DNA of 64,000 nt from Datisca glomerata (taxonomy: Eukaryota; Streptophyta; Magnoliopsida; Cucurbitales; Datiscaceae), in the NCBI GenBank assembly GCA_003255025.1, contig QANY01013423.1:1167779-1231778 (forward strand), given 5' to 3'. The stretch's first letter is position 1. The number at the start of each line of letters is the position of its first letter. The translations under genes were made by a program, and so were the position numbers. Positions 22,951 through 34,508 of this stretch are shown here, piece after piece. Below the pieces are notes generated by a model. That model was not told where the DNA came from. It did no database searches and saw only the letters and a list, made by a program, of their open reading frames with translations.

Positions 22951-23572
22951 TGTAACGCCCCAATTTCTGAGGCTTAAACATGCATGAAATTTCACTTACT
23001 AAAAAATCTTCAATTCAATTGAAATCCTAATTAGAGAAAAATCTCATATTGAAAACCCTAATTTTAACATTAAATATCGGAAGCAAAATTATTTTAAGAG
23101 AATATCTACTTAATAAACTGGAATAAATGATTCATTAATCTGTAATAAAGTCGATTACCAAAATTCATAAAACATGAAAGTCAAACATATTATCAAAGAC
23201 TAAAACATGAAAATTCATAAAATCCTGAATCAATTGTAATTAAACTAAAATCTGTTTCTAATGTCATATAATCATAGTTAGTGGAAATCTTCTATTTTCG
23301 CTAACTATGACAATCTCCTACTTTTGCTGCTCGCCATCACCTGCAACATATTCATCTATGGGAGTATGAGTATTAAAAATACTCAGTAAGTAAACTCACA
23401 TACTAATAAGCTTCAAATAACATAAATGTAAACATATAACTCATGCAAATTTAATTTAACACATTCACTTGCTTATTAAATTACATAAAGTACTTGCAAT
23501 TAACATAATTGATTCATGGTTAAGATATAACTTGAACTTGTACTTATTCTTGCTAATACTTGTACTTGATTG

Positions 23573-25516
23573 TGTTGGGACCGGTTGGTTTTAAAATTAA
23601 TTACAAACAAGTTTGAACCATGAACGGTTCATGGGCAGAATATCAAAAAAATTTCTAATTAACTTATTTAATCAAATTAAATAACTTAAAACCAAACAAC
23701 ATACGATTATGCATATACGGCATTAAACGAGAAGATAAGGTTAGAAACAATTTTTTCACCTACACTTTGTATCAGAGAATTTTTGAACTGGCCGAATTCT
23801 TTCGAGCGTTCTTCGTGTTCTTTAAGCTTCGGGATCCAAATCACGCACTTGAACTCCAAGAAATGATTTATGAATTTCATCAACCAACAACCACCCGTTA
23901 ATTTCAGAAATATATCTCACAAGAATCTTGTGTAGGAATTTGAGTGTTGGCTCTGAAAATGATTGAAGAAGAAAAATTGAAAATTTTCTCCTTCAAAATA
24001 ATTTTCAGCTGCAACTGGGAGGAAGGGGAAAACGTTTTTCTCTTTTTACTTTGTTAACAAGCAACTGTATCTTATCCAATATCTATCTACAATCAGAATT
24101 GCTATTAGATATTGATAAAATATAATTTTTGGTATTTATAAATATACCTATATATTTTTAAATTTTTGAAAACTCACCCCATATATTCATAATTGTAATA
24201 TTCACTAGAGTTTGAGTTGTATCAAGATTCACAAATCCAATTGATCAATTAAACTGATCATTATCAATTAATTAATTAATTAGTTTTTTATTCACTAATT
24301 ATCTAATAACTAGAAAATAATAAACTAATTAATTTTAACACATATAATCACACTTAACTAATTAAGTGACATCACTCATCATATATAGATGTAGGAAATA
24401 TACCTTGGCACCAAAACACATTTTGATCCAATTTACTTTGTTTCTTTATTCATGTTCTCATGATCTATTTCTGAGACCGAATGGATTCACATGAACAAAG
24501 CTAAGGATTCAAATACCTGGCGAATTTATCTCCATAAATTTTTTACCTATTTAATCTTTGCATCCAACGTCTCTATTATAGGTTCGATGCCGAATCAACT
24601 CTCGATTCATGCGCGCTACATTTTCTGTTTGTGTAAATAAACCCTTTTATTATTACGGTCCACAGAATATTTTAACATAATACCCATCGTGAATATCAAT
24701 AACAAGAGTGAAATATAAAATTATTGTTTTACCCATCTTGTTATTATTTTCATAACTCCTTTATTGACTGTAAATAAGAAAGACATAATAGTGAATTGTC
24801 TCGTACAACTCACAAGTCTTAATCAATGACTCAATTCATTGAATACTTGGCCAGGTTAATTTATTCACACACTCATCAATAAATCATAAGGTGATATTGT
24901 TGCTTTCGCAATCGAACCACGAATTTATATGTGAATCACGTAACTCCAACTTAATTGAATTATAATTCCAACAACAGAGGTATTGCCCGCCAATTCGAAG
25001 CCGCTCATTTGACATACCAAATATTGTAACTAACTAAGTCAAGCTACGTATTCACCTCAGGATTAAGGTAATTATGAAAACGCTCTTAAGGTGTAAGAAT
25101 TAGATTTAGAGCTTGGTAAACAGTTTTGGGCTCTAAACTAATTTGTTATCGGTCCATTCAACATGTTCATAACATTTCTAGGTTATTTGTTTGAGTCTCC
25201 ACTCTCATGACCCAAGATTGGCGTCCATTGGTTCAACCTAATAGTCATAATCAAATTCGATTGCCCAGTCGATCCTAAGACTGCGAATATCATTTTGAAC
25301 TTTATCAAAAGATATTTGCCTCTATCTTCACTCTCTCTTTACTCTCACTCTTCGTTCGTTGTTGAAATTTTCAGGACTTGAGTAATTTATAAACATACTT
25401 TAATTTAAAATAAAACTTTCAACTTATTCATAAGAATTCGATTATACTAATGTCTAAGAAATAACTAAATACAAATAAACAGTTATTACACGCTACTTTA
25501 TAGACATATTCTAACA
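23573..25516. mobile_element. Solo LTR insertion, 1,944 bp
   Basis: Ends TGTTGGGACC and TTCTAACA (TG...CA with a short inverted repeat), flanked by GATTG (23,568-23,572) and GCTTG (25,517-25,521), a 5-bp duplication with one mismatch. The other gypsy LTR shows the uninterrupted site near 4,828 (TACTTACTTGATCATAATTC). No primer site, polypurine tract or coding sequence is visible inside, so one LTR left by recombination is the simplest reading. Its family is unknown, since it does not match the other LTRs here. Confidence 0.75.
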
Positions 25517-27410
25517 GCTTGATCATAATTCGACTAGGCATAACCCCCGATTAACAACCTAACCAAAATTATTTCACACTTGAACTTGAACTTGTAACAT
25601 GAACATGAACATGACGGATTGGGTATCTTGAAACTTGACGTCACTTAAAGTTACCTGAACTTTAAGAACGCTAACATGAATATGGTGACACCCAACCGTA
25701 TAGCTAATAACATGACATGAACAATCTGGTTACTTGATAACCAAGAGACATGATTAAGTCTACCTCTTGTTTTCTTATCACTTTACTTGAGTTAAAATTC
25801 ATAATTCTTATTATGACATATACATGCGTAAGCATATAACTTATTCATGAACATAAAAGATATATCTATTACGTGCATAACTCAAAATATAACCATACAT
25901 AACTTGGTAAATAATTTTATCATGATATGAAAAAATAAATAAAACACTTGATCATAAGATTGAGCACTATAAGAAATTAATAAAAAAAATTTTGAATTAA
26001 ATATGCTACACTTATAACATATTAACCGAATTACTATGTAAGTTCATTTACCTGGTTTGCTACGAATTAAATTTAGCAACTGTAGATCTGAAATTCACGG
26101 ATCCCAGATCACAAGATATTCATATAATAACTATAATTATTTAATTAACTAGGAGGGGTCAGAAAGAGGTGGAAACTAAACCAGGTGTAAACTAATCAAG
26201 CGGTTCAGACCGATTCAATTTGGTCTGGTTGATCTGAATTGGTTTAGTACAATTAGGCTGGGCTGGTTCGTTCAATTAAATCGATTTGATTGAGTTATAA
26301 TTTTGGGATAGAAAAGTATGACGTCAGGTTTGATGAGTCCAATTAACTTACCCAGATCGAGAATAAATATACAACCAACTAAAATTGGTGAAGTACAAAA
26401 TTTTTAAAACACCATAGAAATCCAGTTAACATTCATAATCAATTGAAATATTAATTCAATTGTTTAACGAATATAAAACTATTTAAATCACATAGAAGAA
26501 CTAATTTTAATTATTTAAAAAACCGATTACCAAAACGCACAATAATGTAGAAGCAAAAGCCACGTAAAAGTAAAGAGTGCAAAAATCAATATAAACATAA
26601 AACAGCTGAAAAGGTATTGTTAACACACCCAAACTTCATAAATAGAAAAATAAGAATTGGCCATTGCATAAGCAAAACAAAATTAAAGAATCAAGCAAAA
26701 TTATTTGTTTCGAACTATACAAGAAAGCAATTTAACAAAAATAACTTCAAATTACCCAATTGTTCGGCAAGCCAAAATTGACGAAAACAGTAGGAGATAT
26801 ATGTCAGAGAGAGAGAGAGTTGGATAAAAGAGAAACAGAAAGCAAAATAAAGAGAAAAGGGCGGAGAGAGTGAGACTATGAGAGAGAAAAAGGAGAGAGA
26901 GGTGAACCAGAGGAAGAAAGGACAGAGAAAGGCTGAGAGAGAGCGTGAAATAGAGAGGAATGTAGAGCTTAGAAGACAGAAAGAAAGGAAAAATAGTAAA
27001 AGAAGCTTACGAAATTCAACAAATAGGGAACGTTCGCTGGATGTAAGAAAAGGGCTATGAAAAAATTTACAAATAGCTGAAATTGAAGAACAAAAATCCA
27101 GAGAGCGTTTTATTAACATTAATTGAAAGTCTAGGTTAAAGACGTTAAGTTAAGTGATAAGTTTAGAGTTAGTTGTTAGTTAAAGGGTATATTTGTCTTT
27201 GGGCTCTAACTAGCTGTTCATTGGTTGTTGGCTTTGTATAATTATTGTGGTTATTGTTCCTTTTTCATTAATGAGATAGAATTACTTATCTTCCTTCATC
27301 TTCTTTCTTTCTCCTCCTCTCTTGCTCTCAGTACGATCACAGCTTCTCCATTTCTTCATTCTGTAAAATTCTTTATGGTATCAGAACTTTTCAGACCTTT
27401 GTCTTGATCC

Positions 27411-28430
27411 ATGGCTGAAAACCCAGTCAATCTATCTATTGTTATTCAAGAAGAGATTGAAAATCAATTTAAATCTCTGCCCCAAATTCAGAAAATTTTG
27501 GGAACCCTGACTCCTCCTTCTTCAACCCAAGACCCAATCTTGACTACCTCTCCTTCATCAACCACGGCTACCTTAGAACCCAACCCTCATTCTCCTATTT
27601 TTCTCCCCTCCAATATTTGTAATCTCATTTCCATAAGACTTGATTCTTCCAATTTTATCCTTTGAAAATATCAAATTTCAACAATTCTTAAAGTTCATAT
27701 GATTTTCGAGCATATAGATGATTTTGTACAATGCCCGCCAAGATTCCAGAAAAATGAAGATGGGTTGCAGATTCAAGATCCAAGATTTGATTTATGGGTT
27801 GCACAGGATCAAGCTCTCACGACCCTGATAAATGCAATCCTTTTCTCCCACTGCACTGTCCTATGTCGTTGTTGTAAGACCTCCAAAGAGGTATGGTAAT
27901 TAATCGAACGCCGCTTCTCTTCTTTTTCTCGCAATATGAAAGAAGTCTTTGGAGACAATCGATTCATATACTCAGCACATAAAGGAGGTCAAGGACAAGC
28001 TTTCGACAGTCTCAGTAAACATTAAGGATGAAGATATCCTCAACTACACAATAAACGATCTTCCACCCGAGTATAATATTATTCAAACTTCTACCCGTGC
28101 AAGGCGGAACCATTATCTCTTGAGGAGCTTCATGTCCTCCTAAAGACTGAAGAAAAGTATCTTGAAACACAAAACAAGAATCTGGACACTCAATTCTAGA
28201 ATACTGCCTTTATTGCTTCTTTCAACAACATAGGAAACAACCACGTCAGAGGCAATCGTGGTTACAGAGGGAATCGACCGCGGGACGAGGAGGTCGATCA
28301 CCACTGTGGAATTTCTCTCCCCAACCTTCTGTTCTTGGAGCTCCGCCACAACTTCAACAGAATTTCAAGAATTCCGAACCATAGTCCAGTACTCAGAACA
28401 TAAAAATCAATGCCAAATCTGCGATTGAAT
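27411..28430 (+). pseudogene. copia element 3 gag (frameshifted)
   Basis: The ATG at 27,411 follows the primer site by about 20 bp. The product MAENPVNLSIVIQEEIENQF..., with ICNLISIRLDSSNFIL, then (after a stop at 27,663) DFVQCPPRF, FDLWVAQDQALTTLINAIL and the later KDKLSTVSVNIKDEDILNYT, is the UBN2/copia Gag pattern (W..QDQ.L...I....). At least two frame breaks (near 27,663 and 27,900) divide it. Confidence 0.78.
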
Positions 28431-29110
28431 GGGGAAGAGCGCTATCGATTACTATCGCCGAATGAATTTCTCGAAAGAAGGGAGAAATCCTCCAACAAAT
28501 CTCCATACCATGAATGCTATGTCATATAATCCTCATCCAAATGACTCACAGGTATGGCTTTCAGACACTGGATGTAATACCCACTTAACTTCAAATCTTT
28601 CAAATATATTCAACATGGCTGAGTATACTAGTGAAGAATGGATATCCATTGACAATGGTCAATCTTTATCCATCTCACACACTGGGTCTGGTATGATTCA
28701 AACCTCCTCTAATACTTTTCCTTTTGAATTACATTGTGTTCCTGAATTAGCTTCAAACTTGCTTTCTATGTACAAGTTTTGCCTTGATAATAACTATAGG
28801 TTTATATTTGATGTTGAATCTTTCTTTATTTAGGACAAGGCATGGGGCACAATTCCGTATAAGGGCCATAGTGTTAATGGTCTATATCCAATACTTGTTA
28901 AATTGCCTAGAATTTTTTTTACATATCTTGGTGCCAAGACTTCTAATTCTCTTTGGCATTGTAGGCTAGGTCACCTATCTTCCAATGTTGTTAAACACAT
29001 TTTAAGCTTAGCGAATCTTTCTTGTACTTCTTTTGTTTCTGATAATACTCTCTATATAAGCTGTGTTGCTAATAAAATGACAAGCTTACATTTTTCCTCT
29101 TTCTGACTTT
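28431..29110 (+). pseudogene. copia element 3 protease and GAG-pre-integrase
   Basis: The frame at 28,429-28,833 contains WLSDTGCNTHLTSNLSNIF, where the copia protease site D(S/T)G appears as DTG. LHCVPELASNLLSMYKFC follows, typical of the protease end. After a stop at 28,831 the frame 28,903-29,106 gives TSNSLWHCRLGHLSSNVVKHIL, the HxxLGH zinc-binding start of the integrase. Confidence 0.8.
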
Positions 29111-30299
29111 ATATCCTCTTCTCCTTTGGATATTGTTCATACTGATATTTGGGGTCCTTCCCCTACTGTTTCAATTTTTGCGCATAAGTATTATGTTATA
29201 TTTATTGAAGACATGTCTCGTTTCACATGGTTCTTTCCTATTGCGCACAAATATGATGTTTTTGACGTTTTTAAGAGATTTAAGCCTCTTGCTGAAACTA
29301 TGTTTGGAACTAAAATTAAGTGCTTAAAATCTGATTGGGGAGGAGAATACATTAATCATTCTTTTAAGAAATTTATGCATGAACATGGTATTCAGCATCA
29401 AACTACATGTCCTTATACTCCTCAACAGAATGGAGTTGTTGAACGTAAGCATAGACACTTAGTTGAGACAAATTTAACATTATTACATTATGTGTATGTT
29501 CCTAAAACCTTTTGGAACTATGCATTTGTTGTTTCTGTAAATTTATTAATAGGATACCTAGCTCATCTCTAAATAATAATTCTCCTTTTCAGAAATTTTT
29601 TGGTAAGCTTCCTTATTATGATTCCCTTAGAATATTTGGATGTGCATGCTATCCTAACTTAAAACCATACATGAAAAAAATCAAACTAAAACTGTTCAAT
29701 GTGTGTTTCTAAGATATGCTTTAGATCAAAAGGGTTACATTTGCTATGACTTACACTCTAACAATTTTTATATCTCTCGACATGTTCTTTTTTATGAACA
29801 ATGTTATCCGTTTGCTGCCTTTAACTCTTCTGTGCAGCTTTCTAATCAACAGTCTACTAACATGCCTTCTACAAGGTATTTCTCTACTCTTCCTTCGTTG
29901 CAAAATAGTTTCATTAATAGTTGGAATGGGACTGTTACTGCTGCATCTATATCTCCCTCAAAATTTCATGTCATTGAAACTACTCCTATACATGTTAATG
30001 AGACTGCTTCTGGTGGTATTTCTGGGTCTTTTTATGCTGCATATAATGATTATGTCGCTACCTTATTTGATACGAGTTGTGGAAATTCATTTAATTCTAA
30101 TTCTGCTAGTATTCTGGCTATTGATTATGTGCGTTTTAATGATGATCATGATTCTGTTTTGCATGCTGCCGAATCTAATTTGCATTCTTTTAACTTTGAT
30201 TTGCATGCTGCCGAATCTGCTTCCGCTCATAAATCTGATTTACATGTTGTCGGTTTTACTCGTCTTTCTCCTTCTATTTCTCCTGACTTGCATGCTTAA
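29111..30299 (+). pseudogene. copia element 3 integrase
   Basis: The core runs 29,126-29,572: DIVHTDIWGPSPTVS (first catalytic D), CLKSDWGGEYINHSF (second D) and PYTPQQNGVVERKHR (catalytic E), so the D-D-E set is intact. A stop at 29,570 and frame changes break the C-terminal half (FFGKLPYYDSLRIFGCACYP; GYICYDLHSNNFYISRHVLFYE). It joins host DNA at element integration. The linker to the RT carries repeated (D/V)LHAAES units (about 30,160-30,230). Confidence 0.85.
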
Positions 30300-31320
30300 A
30301 ATATTGATTCTATCTCTATGCAGTCTTTAACTCTTAATCACCATCAAGTTGTCACTTCACACTCTACTCATCATATGCAAACCAGATCCAAATCTGGTAT
30401 TTATAAAAAAACATTTATTGTGTCTACTCCTTAATTCAGATTATTCCCACTAAACACACTTCCTATACTACTGCTCCCAAGAGTCCAGAATGGACGCAGG
30501 CCATGAATGATGAATATAAAGTATAACCCAGATGGGTTACAAACTAAAGTATAACCCAGACGGCTCTATAGCTAGATATAAAGCCAGATTGATAGCTAAG
30601 GGGAATCAACAATAGACTAGTCTTGATTATGGAGAAACTTTTAGCCCTGTAATCAAGAAACCAACTGTTCTTAATTTACTTTTTCTTGCCGCTACTTATA
30701 ACTGAGCATTAAGACAACTTGATGTTAAGAATGCCTTTTTGCATGGTTCTTTTTCTAAAGAGGTTTATAGGTGTCAGCCTCAGGGTTTTGTACATAGGAA
30801 AAATCCTAACTATATTTGTAAATTAAACAAGTTTTTGTATGGTCTTAAACAGGCACCACGAGCATGGTTTGAGCATTTTACTACTCATCTTCTTTCTCTT
30901 GGTTTTGTTGCATCTTAGGCTGAGACTTCTTTATTCATTTATACACCATCTGGCTCTAGCATATATATTTTATTGTGTGTTGATGATTTAATTATTAGTG
31001 AACTAATTCTGTCAGGATAGACCAAATTGTCAATAAGTTAAAAACTGATTTTGACATGACTGATTTAGGAAACTTGCGCTACTTCTTAGGTCTTGAAATA
31101 ACCAGATTTCTGCTGAAATTTTTATTAATAAACAAAAATATGCAAAAGACTCGCTTAATAAGGCCGGCATGAATACTGTTAAATCATTTTAACCTCCTTG
31201 CTCTACAAAATCTCCTTAATATAGTCATGTCGGTTCTCCTTTTGTTGAAGTCACTCTTTATAGAAGTATCGTTGGCTCTATTCAGTATTTAGCTTTCACT
31301 CGACCTGGTTTAAGTTTGTT
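30300..31320 (+). pseudogene. copia element 3 reverse transcriptase (with stops)
   Basis: The plus strand reads [86 protein letters not shown] and LLCVDDLII. These are the copia RT blocks, including the catalytic VDD box. In-frame stops after GNQQ and in several later blocks, and a frameshift after VDDLIIS, break it. A short duplication of AAAGTATAACCCAGA(T/C)GG occurs at 30,519-30,561. Confidence 0.85.
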
Positions 31321-31908
31321 GTGAATCGTGTTTATCAACTTATGCATTCCCCTACTGTTTCCCATTTTACAGTTGTTAAATGTATTCTGAGATATGTTAG
31401 TAGCACTTTGAATCATGGGATTCTTTTTAAACCTGAAAATTTTCATCTGCAGGCCTTTAGTGATGCGGATTGGGTTAGAGATCTGAATGACAGATGCTCC
31501 ACTTCAGGCTTTATCGTGTTCCTTGGTACCAACCCAATCTCTTGGAGTGCCAAGAAGCAGGCAACAGTGGCAAGATTCTCTATCGAGGCCAAATATAAAT
31601 ATTTAGCCAACACTGCTGCAGAGCTTAGCTGGATTCGACAGATTCTCAAAGACTTTCACATTTATCAATCTCAAGCTCCAATGATTTATTGTGATCATAC
31701 ATCAGCAATATTCTTGGCTTCCAACCCAATTCTTCATACTCTGTAGAAATAGATTATCATTTTGTTAGAGAAAAGTGATTAAAAAAGACTTAGAGGTTAA
31801 GTATATCCCTTCTCCATTACAACTTGCTGACTTATTCACCAAACCTCTTCCTATTTCTCATTATCAATTTCTAAGGGACAAACTTATCCTTGCCTCCCAA
31901 ATAAGTTT
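31321..31908 (+). pseudogene. copia element 3 RNase H
   Basis: The frame 31,321-31,746 reads FSDADWVRDLNDRCSTSGF, ISWSAKKQATVARFSIEAKY and AELSWIRQIL, the copia RNase H signature (DADW, SWxSKKQ, S..AEY). DHTSAIFLASNP, VKYIPSPLQLADLFTKPLP and a C-terminal LRDKL follow (31,775-31,900). Only a stop near 31,744 and a small frameshift break it. This enzyme would remove RNA from the RNA-DNA hybrid during replication of the element. Confidence 0.87.
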
Positions 31909-32491
31909 GAGGGGAATGTTAACAAAAGAGAAGAACGAAGAAGAATGGCTTATCAGAGATCAACGTTGGTGAGTTTCCAAAAAATGAAATGAAGAAGGCG
32001 ATGAGAACAGAGGCTTAGCGTGATGAAGAAGATGGAGCTGCAATTGAAAGGGAAAATAATACAGAGAGAGAAAGTGAGGGACGAATCTGAGAGAGAGTAA
32101 AAGAGAAACCATAATCAAAAGAAAAAACACAAAACAAAGATGAACAATTAAATGAAATATCCACTAGAATTGGAGAGATGAAAAACACATGGAGAAGTAG
32201 ATGGAGGAAGATGGATTTGATGGGGGAAATGGCTGCCAAGGAGACAAAACAAAGAGAGAATGGCAATTAAAGGGAAGGTTCATGAATTAAAATAAAATGG
32301 GGAAGGAGGGAGTTATGGGTGGTTATAGTGGGGTGTGGTGGCTGTATTGTGTGAGTGTGTGTCGGGGTTGAGAGATAAAATGTGGGTGTGAGGGAGATAA
32401 TAGGGTTGGCTTAGTGTGTATGTAAGTGCATAGGTGTGAGTGGGGGTTTTGAATTACATAATAACACGTATTAAAACCTAGGGGTATTACA

Positions 32492-32686
32492 ATCTACATC
32501 TAATTCGCCGCCATTTTCTTTTTCACCGAAGCTTATTGTTTCGCATCAATTTTTTCTGAGAAACGCACCCTAATTAAAGTGGCTGGTTTTAATGTTTTTC
32601 ATACTTAAGGTTATTTTTTATGATTTATTTTTTAAAAATAACTTAGCTATGATAAATACTAAAAGTGCTTCTCGTACTATGTGAAT
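32492..32686. other. Intergenic DNA right of the gypsy element
   Basis: AT-rich single-copy-looking DNA right of the LTR end. The first five bases (ATCTA) should be the gypsy target duplication, but its left partner is deleted. No gene seen. Confidence 0.5.
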
Positions 32687-33105
32687 AAGGGGTGTTTAAA
32701 ATTATCTCGAACTGACCGAACCGAATTGAAAATGATCGGTTTGGTCGGTTCTTTTATATGTGTTTGGTTCAGTTTGGTTTAAGAAAATGAGAGAACCGAA
32801 GTTTCGATTCAGTTAGAAATTTTGGTCATTTTCCAATTTAACTGAACTGAAACATTAAATACATATTTATATATATATATATATATATATATAATTTCTT
32901 ATAAAACTGAACTGAAACAACACTTTAATTTTATATTTTTTTCAATAATATCATTTAAAAATTATTTAAAAAATTATTTTTAATTAATATTACCGAGTTG
33001 AAGAACCGAACCGAACCAAACTGAAACTCACAGTTTAATTTGATTCTTTTTAACATGAATAGTTCAGTTCAATTTTATCACTGAATCGAATCGTGAATAC
33101 TCTTA
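32687..33105. mobile_element. Small hAT-like MITE, about 420 bp
   Basis: The ends are AAGGGGTGTTTAAAA and, inverted, TAAGAGTATTCACG. Dense GAACCGAA/TTCGGTTC words lie in both orientations, and a (TA)n run sits at about 32,866-32,893. Possible duplication ATGTGAAT / CTGCGAAT (6 of 8). Same terminal style as 19,536, 21,428 and 41,522. Confidence 0.6.
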
Positions 33106-33121
33106 CTGCGAATCATGGTCC

Positions 33122-33245
33122 TAGAAAAGTGAGTAGGCTTTGTCTCCACTATGCTCGGTCATGAGTTAGGCTCGAAGCTCAGGTTTAGGCTTTAGCTCCA
33201 CTATGCCCAGAAAGGAGCTGTCGTGGAGAGTGATTGTTTTGCCTC
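33122..33245. repeat. Imperfect duplicated block
   Basis: TAGGCTTTGTCTCCACTATG and TAGGCTTTAGCTCCACTATG occur about 60 bp apart. No other feature was recognised here. Confidence 0.5.
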
Positions 33246-33325
33246 AACTACATATGGTTATGTCGAATCGAACTATGTCACAAATGGACTAATCATGAAA
33301 TCGAGTCTTATTATCAAAAATAATA

Positions 33326-34500
33326 ATGGTTAAATGTAAAATATACCCCTATATTTAGATAAAATTGTAAGCTATACCTTTATATTTTTCATATTTTATA
33401 CACATATACTTTGACTAAACTATAAAATATACACCCGTGATTTTTTTGGTTAAATTTAACAGAAAAATTAACTCCATCCATTTCCTCAATTTGCTCAATT
33501 ATTTCCCTCCATTTTCCTCAATTTGCTCAGTTATTTTCCTCCATTTCCCCTATTTTTAAGCCCTCATTTTCACTTTCAACACATTTTCTAGATCTGGTTT
33601 TTTTTGCTTTCCTTTAATGATTTTTTTACTTTATTCTTAAAAAAATATGCTTCATTCATATTATTAAAAATATAATTCCTATTACTTGGAGGTTTTTTTT
33701 GTGGGTAGTTCTACTTACAAGTTACTTCTATTTTGGATCTTTGCAATCCTAGAGAATTTTATGAGAGAGTTTTGTTATTTTTAATTTCTTTTTACTATAA
33801 TTTTATAATTTCTTCATCGCCTCTCCAAAATTTATTTTTCTTTTCAAATTATGTAAAAATACTCTTCATTTTTCCAATGACATTTTTTATAGGATTTGAT
33901 GGAACTTGACTCTCCAAAAAATTCATGACAGGTAGTGAAGATTGTTACATAACAAATGTAATTCAAACATTTTACTCATCCTTAAAATTTTTTTATTAAA
34001 CTGAAGTTAAAGTTTCAATGATTTTCAATTAGAAATAACTTACAAATGTATTATTCGTATGATTGGAAAAAATAAAAAATATAACTTACTTTATTGAAAT
34101 TTTATAATGAAAAAATTTTTAGTAGCAGATTTTTTTATGATGAACCATTTTTGGGTATAAACAGATTTTTTTTAAGAATGAAGCAAAATTCATTATAGTG
34201 TGAATAAAACAGAATTTTTCAAGAATAAATAAGATTTTTTAAGAATAAAGTAAAAAAATCATTAAATGAAAATGAGGGCATAAAAATGAGAGGAATTGAT
34301 GAAAATGAAGGGAAATAATAGAAGGAATTGGGAGAAATGAATGGAGTTAATTTTTTATTAAATTTAATCAAAACAGTCACGAATGGGTATATTTAGAAGG
34401 TTTAATCAAAGTATATAAGTATAGAATATGAAAGTAAAAGTGTAGCGATATAATTTGCAGTTTCATCAAAGTCTAGGAGTGTATTTTATATTTTAATCAT
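33326..34500. mobile_element. Long-TIR non-autonomous element (Mutator-like MITE), 1,175 bp
   Basis: The left arm from ATGGTTAAATGTAAAATATA and the right arm, read inverted, from ATGATTAAAATATAAAATAC match for about 300-350 bp, through blocks such as AATTAACTCCATCCATTTC and AATGATTTTTTTACTTTATT. The duplication AAATAATA (33,318-33,325) / AAATAATT (34,501-34,508) flanks it. The long TIR argues for a Mutator-type origin. The centre (33,660-34,120) is AT-rich with no coding. Confidence 0.75.
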
Positions 34501-34508
34501 AAATAATT

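Larger units (their letters stand above)
27111..31923 (+). mobile_element. Ty1/copia element 3 (plus strand), full coding order but 3' LTR lost
   Basis: A copia sits in the gypsy right LTR. The 5' LTR (about 27,111-27,375) starts TATTAAC, probably from TGTTAAC. The tRNA-Met primer site TGGTATCAGAAC is at 27,376-27,387 and gag starts at 27,411. The polypurine tract GAGGGGAA (31,909-31,916) is followed by TGTTAAC, then at once by GA-rich sequence of the host LTR, so nearly the whole 3' LTR is gone. Several frameshifts and stops make it inactive. It is less decayed than the minus-strand copias. Confidence 0.82.
22951..32491 (-). mobile_element. Right (5') LTR of the gypsy element, interrupted by two insertions
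   Basis: It begins TGTAACGCCCC beside the primer site and ends ...GGGGTATTACA at 32,491, the same end as the left LTR at 10,194. Without its insertions (23,573-25,516 solo LTR; 27,111-31,923 copia) it is about 2.8 kb. It retains the left end that the other LTR has lost, and a GA-rich stretch near 26,800-27,060. It holds the intact empty target site TTGTTAACA (26,617-26,625). Confidence 0.85.

Noticed and set aside
26715..27119. 134-residue minus-strand frame near the copia insertion
   Set aside because: It covers GA-rich LTR DNA; the peptide is low-complexity (SLSLS, FFSL) and ends in the transposon junction.
29746..30330. 194-residue hydrophobic frame (a possible membrane protein)
   Set aside because: It is the +1 frame of the copia integrase-RT linker; T-rich DNA gives leucine-rich nonsense.
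32120..32390. A host gene in the GA/TG-rich DNA before 32,491
   Set aside because: The end of this block matches the left gypsy LTR end (GGCTTAGTGTGTATG...TATTACA), so it is LTR sequence.
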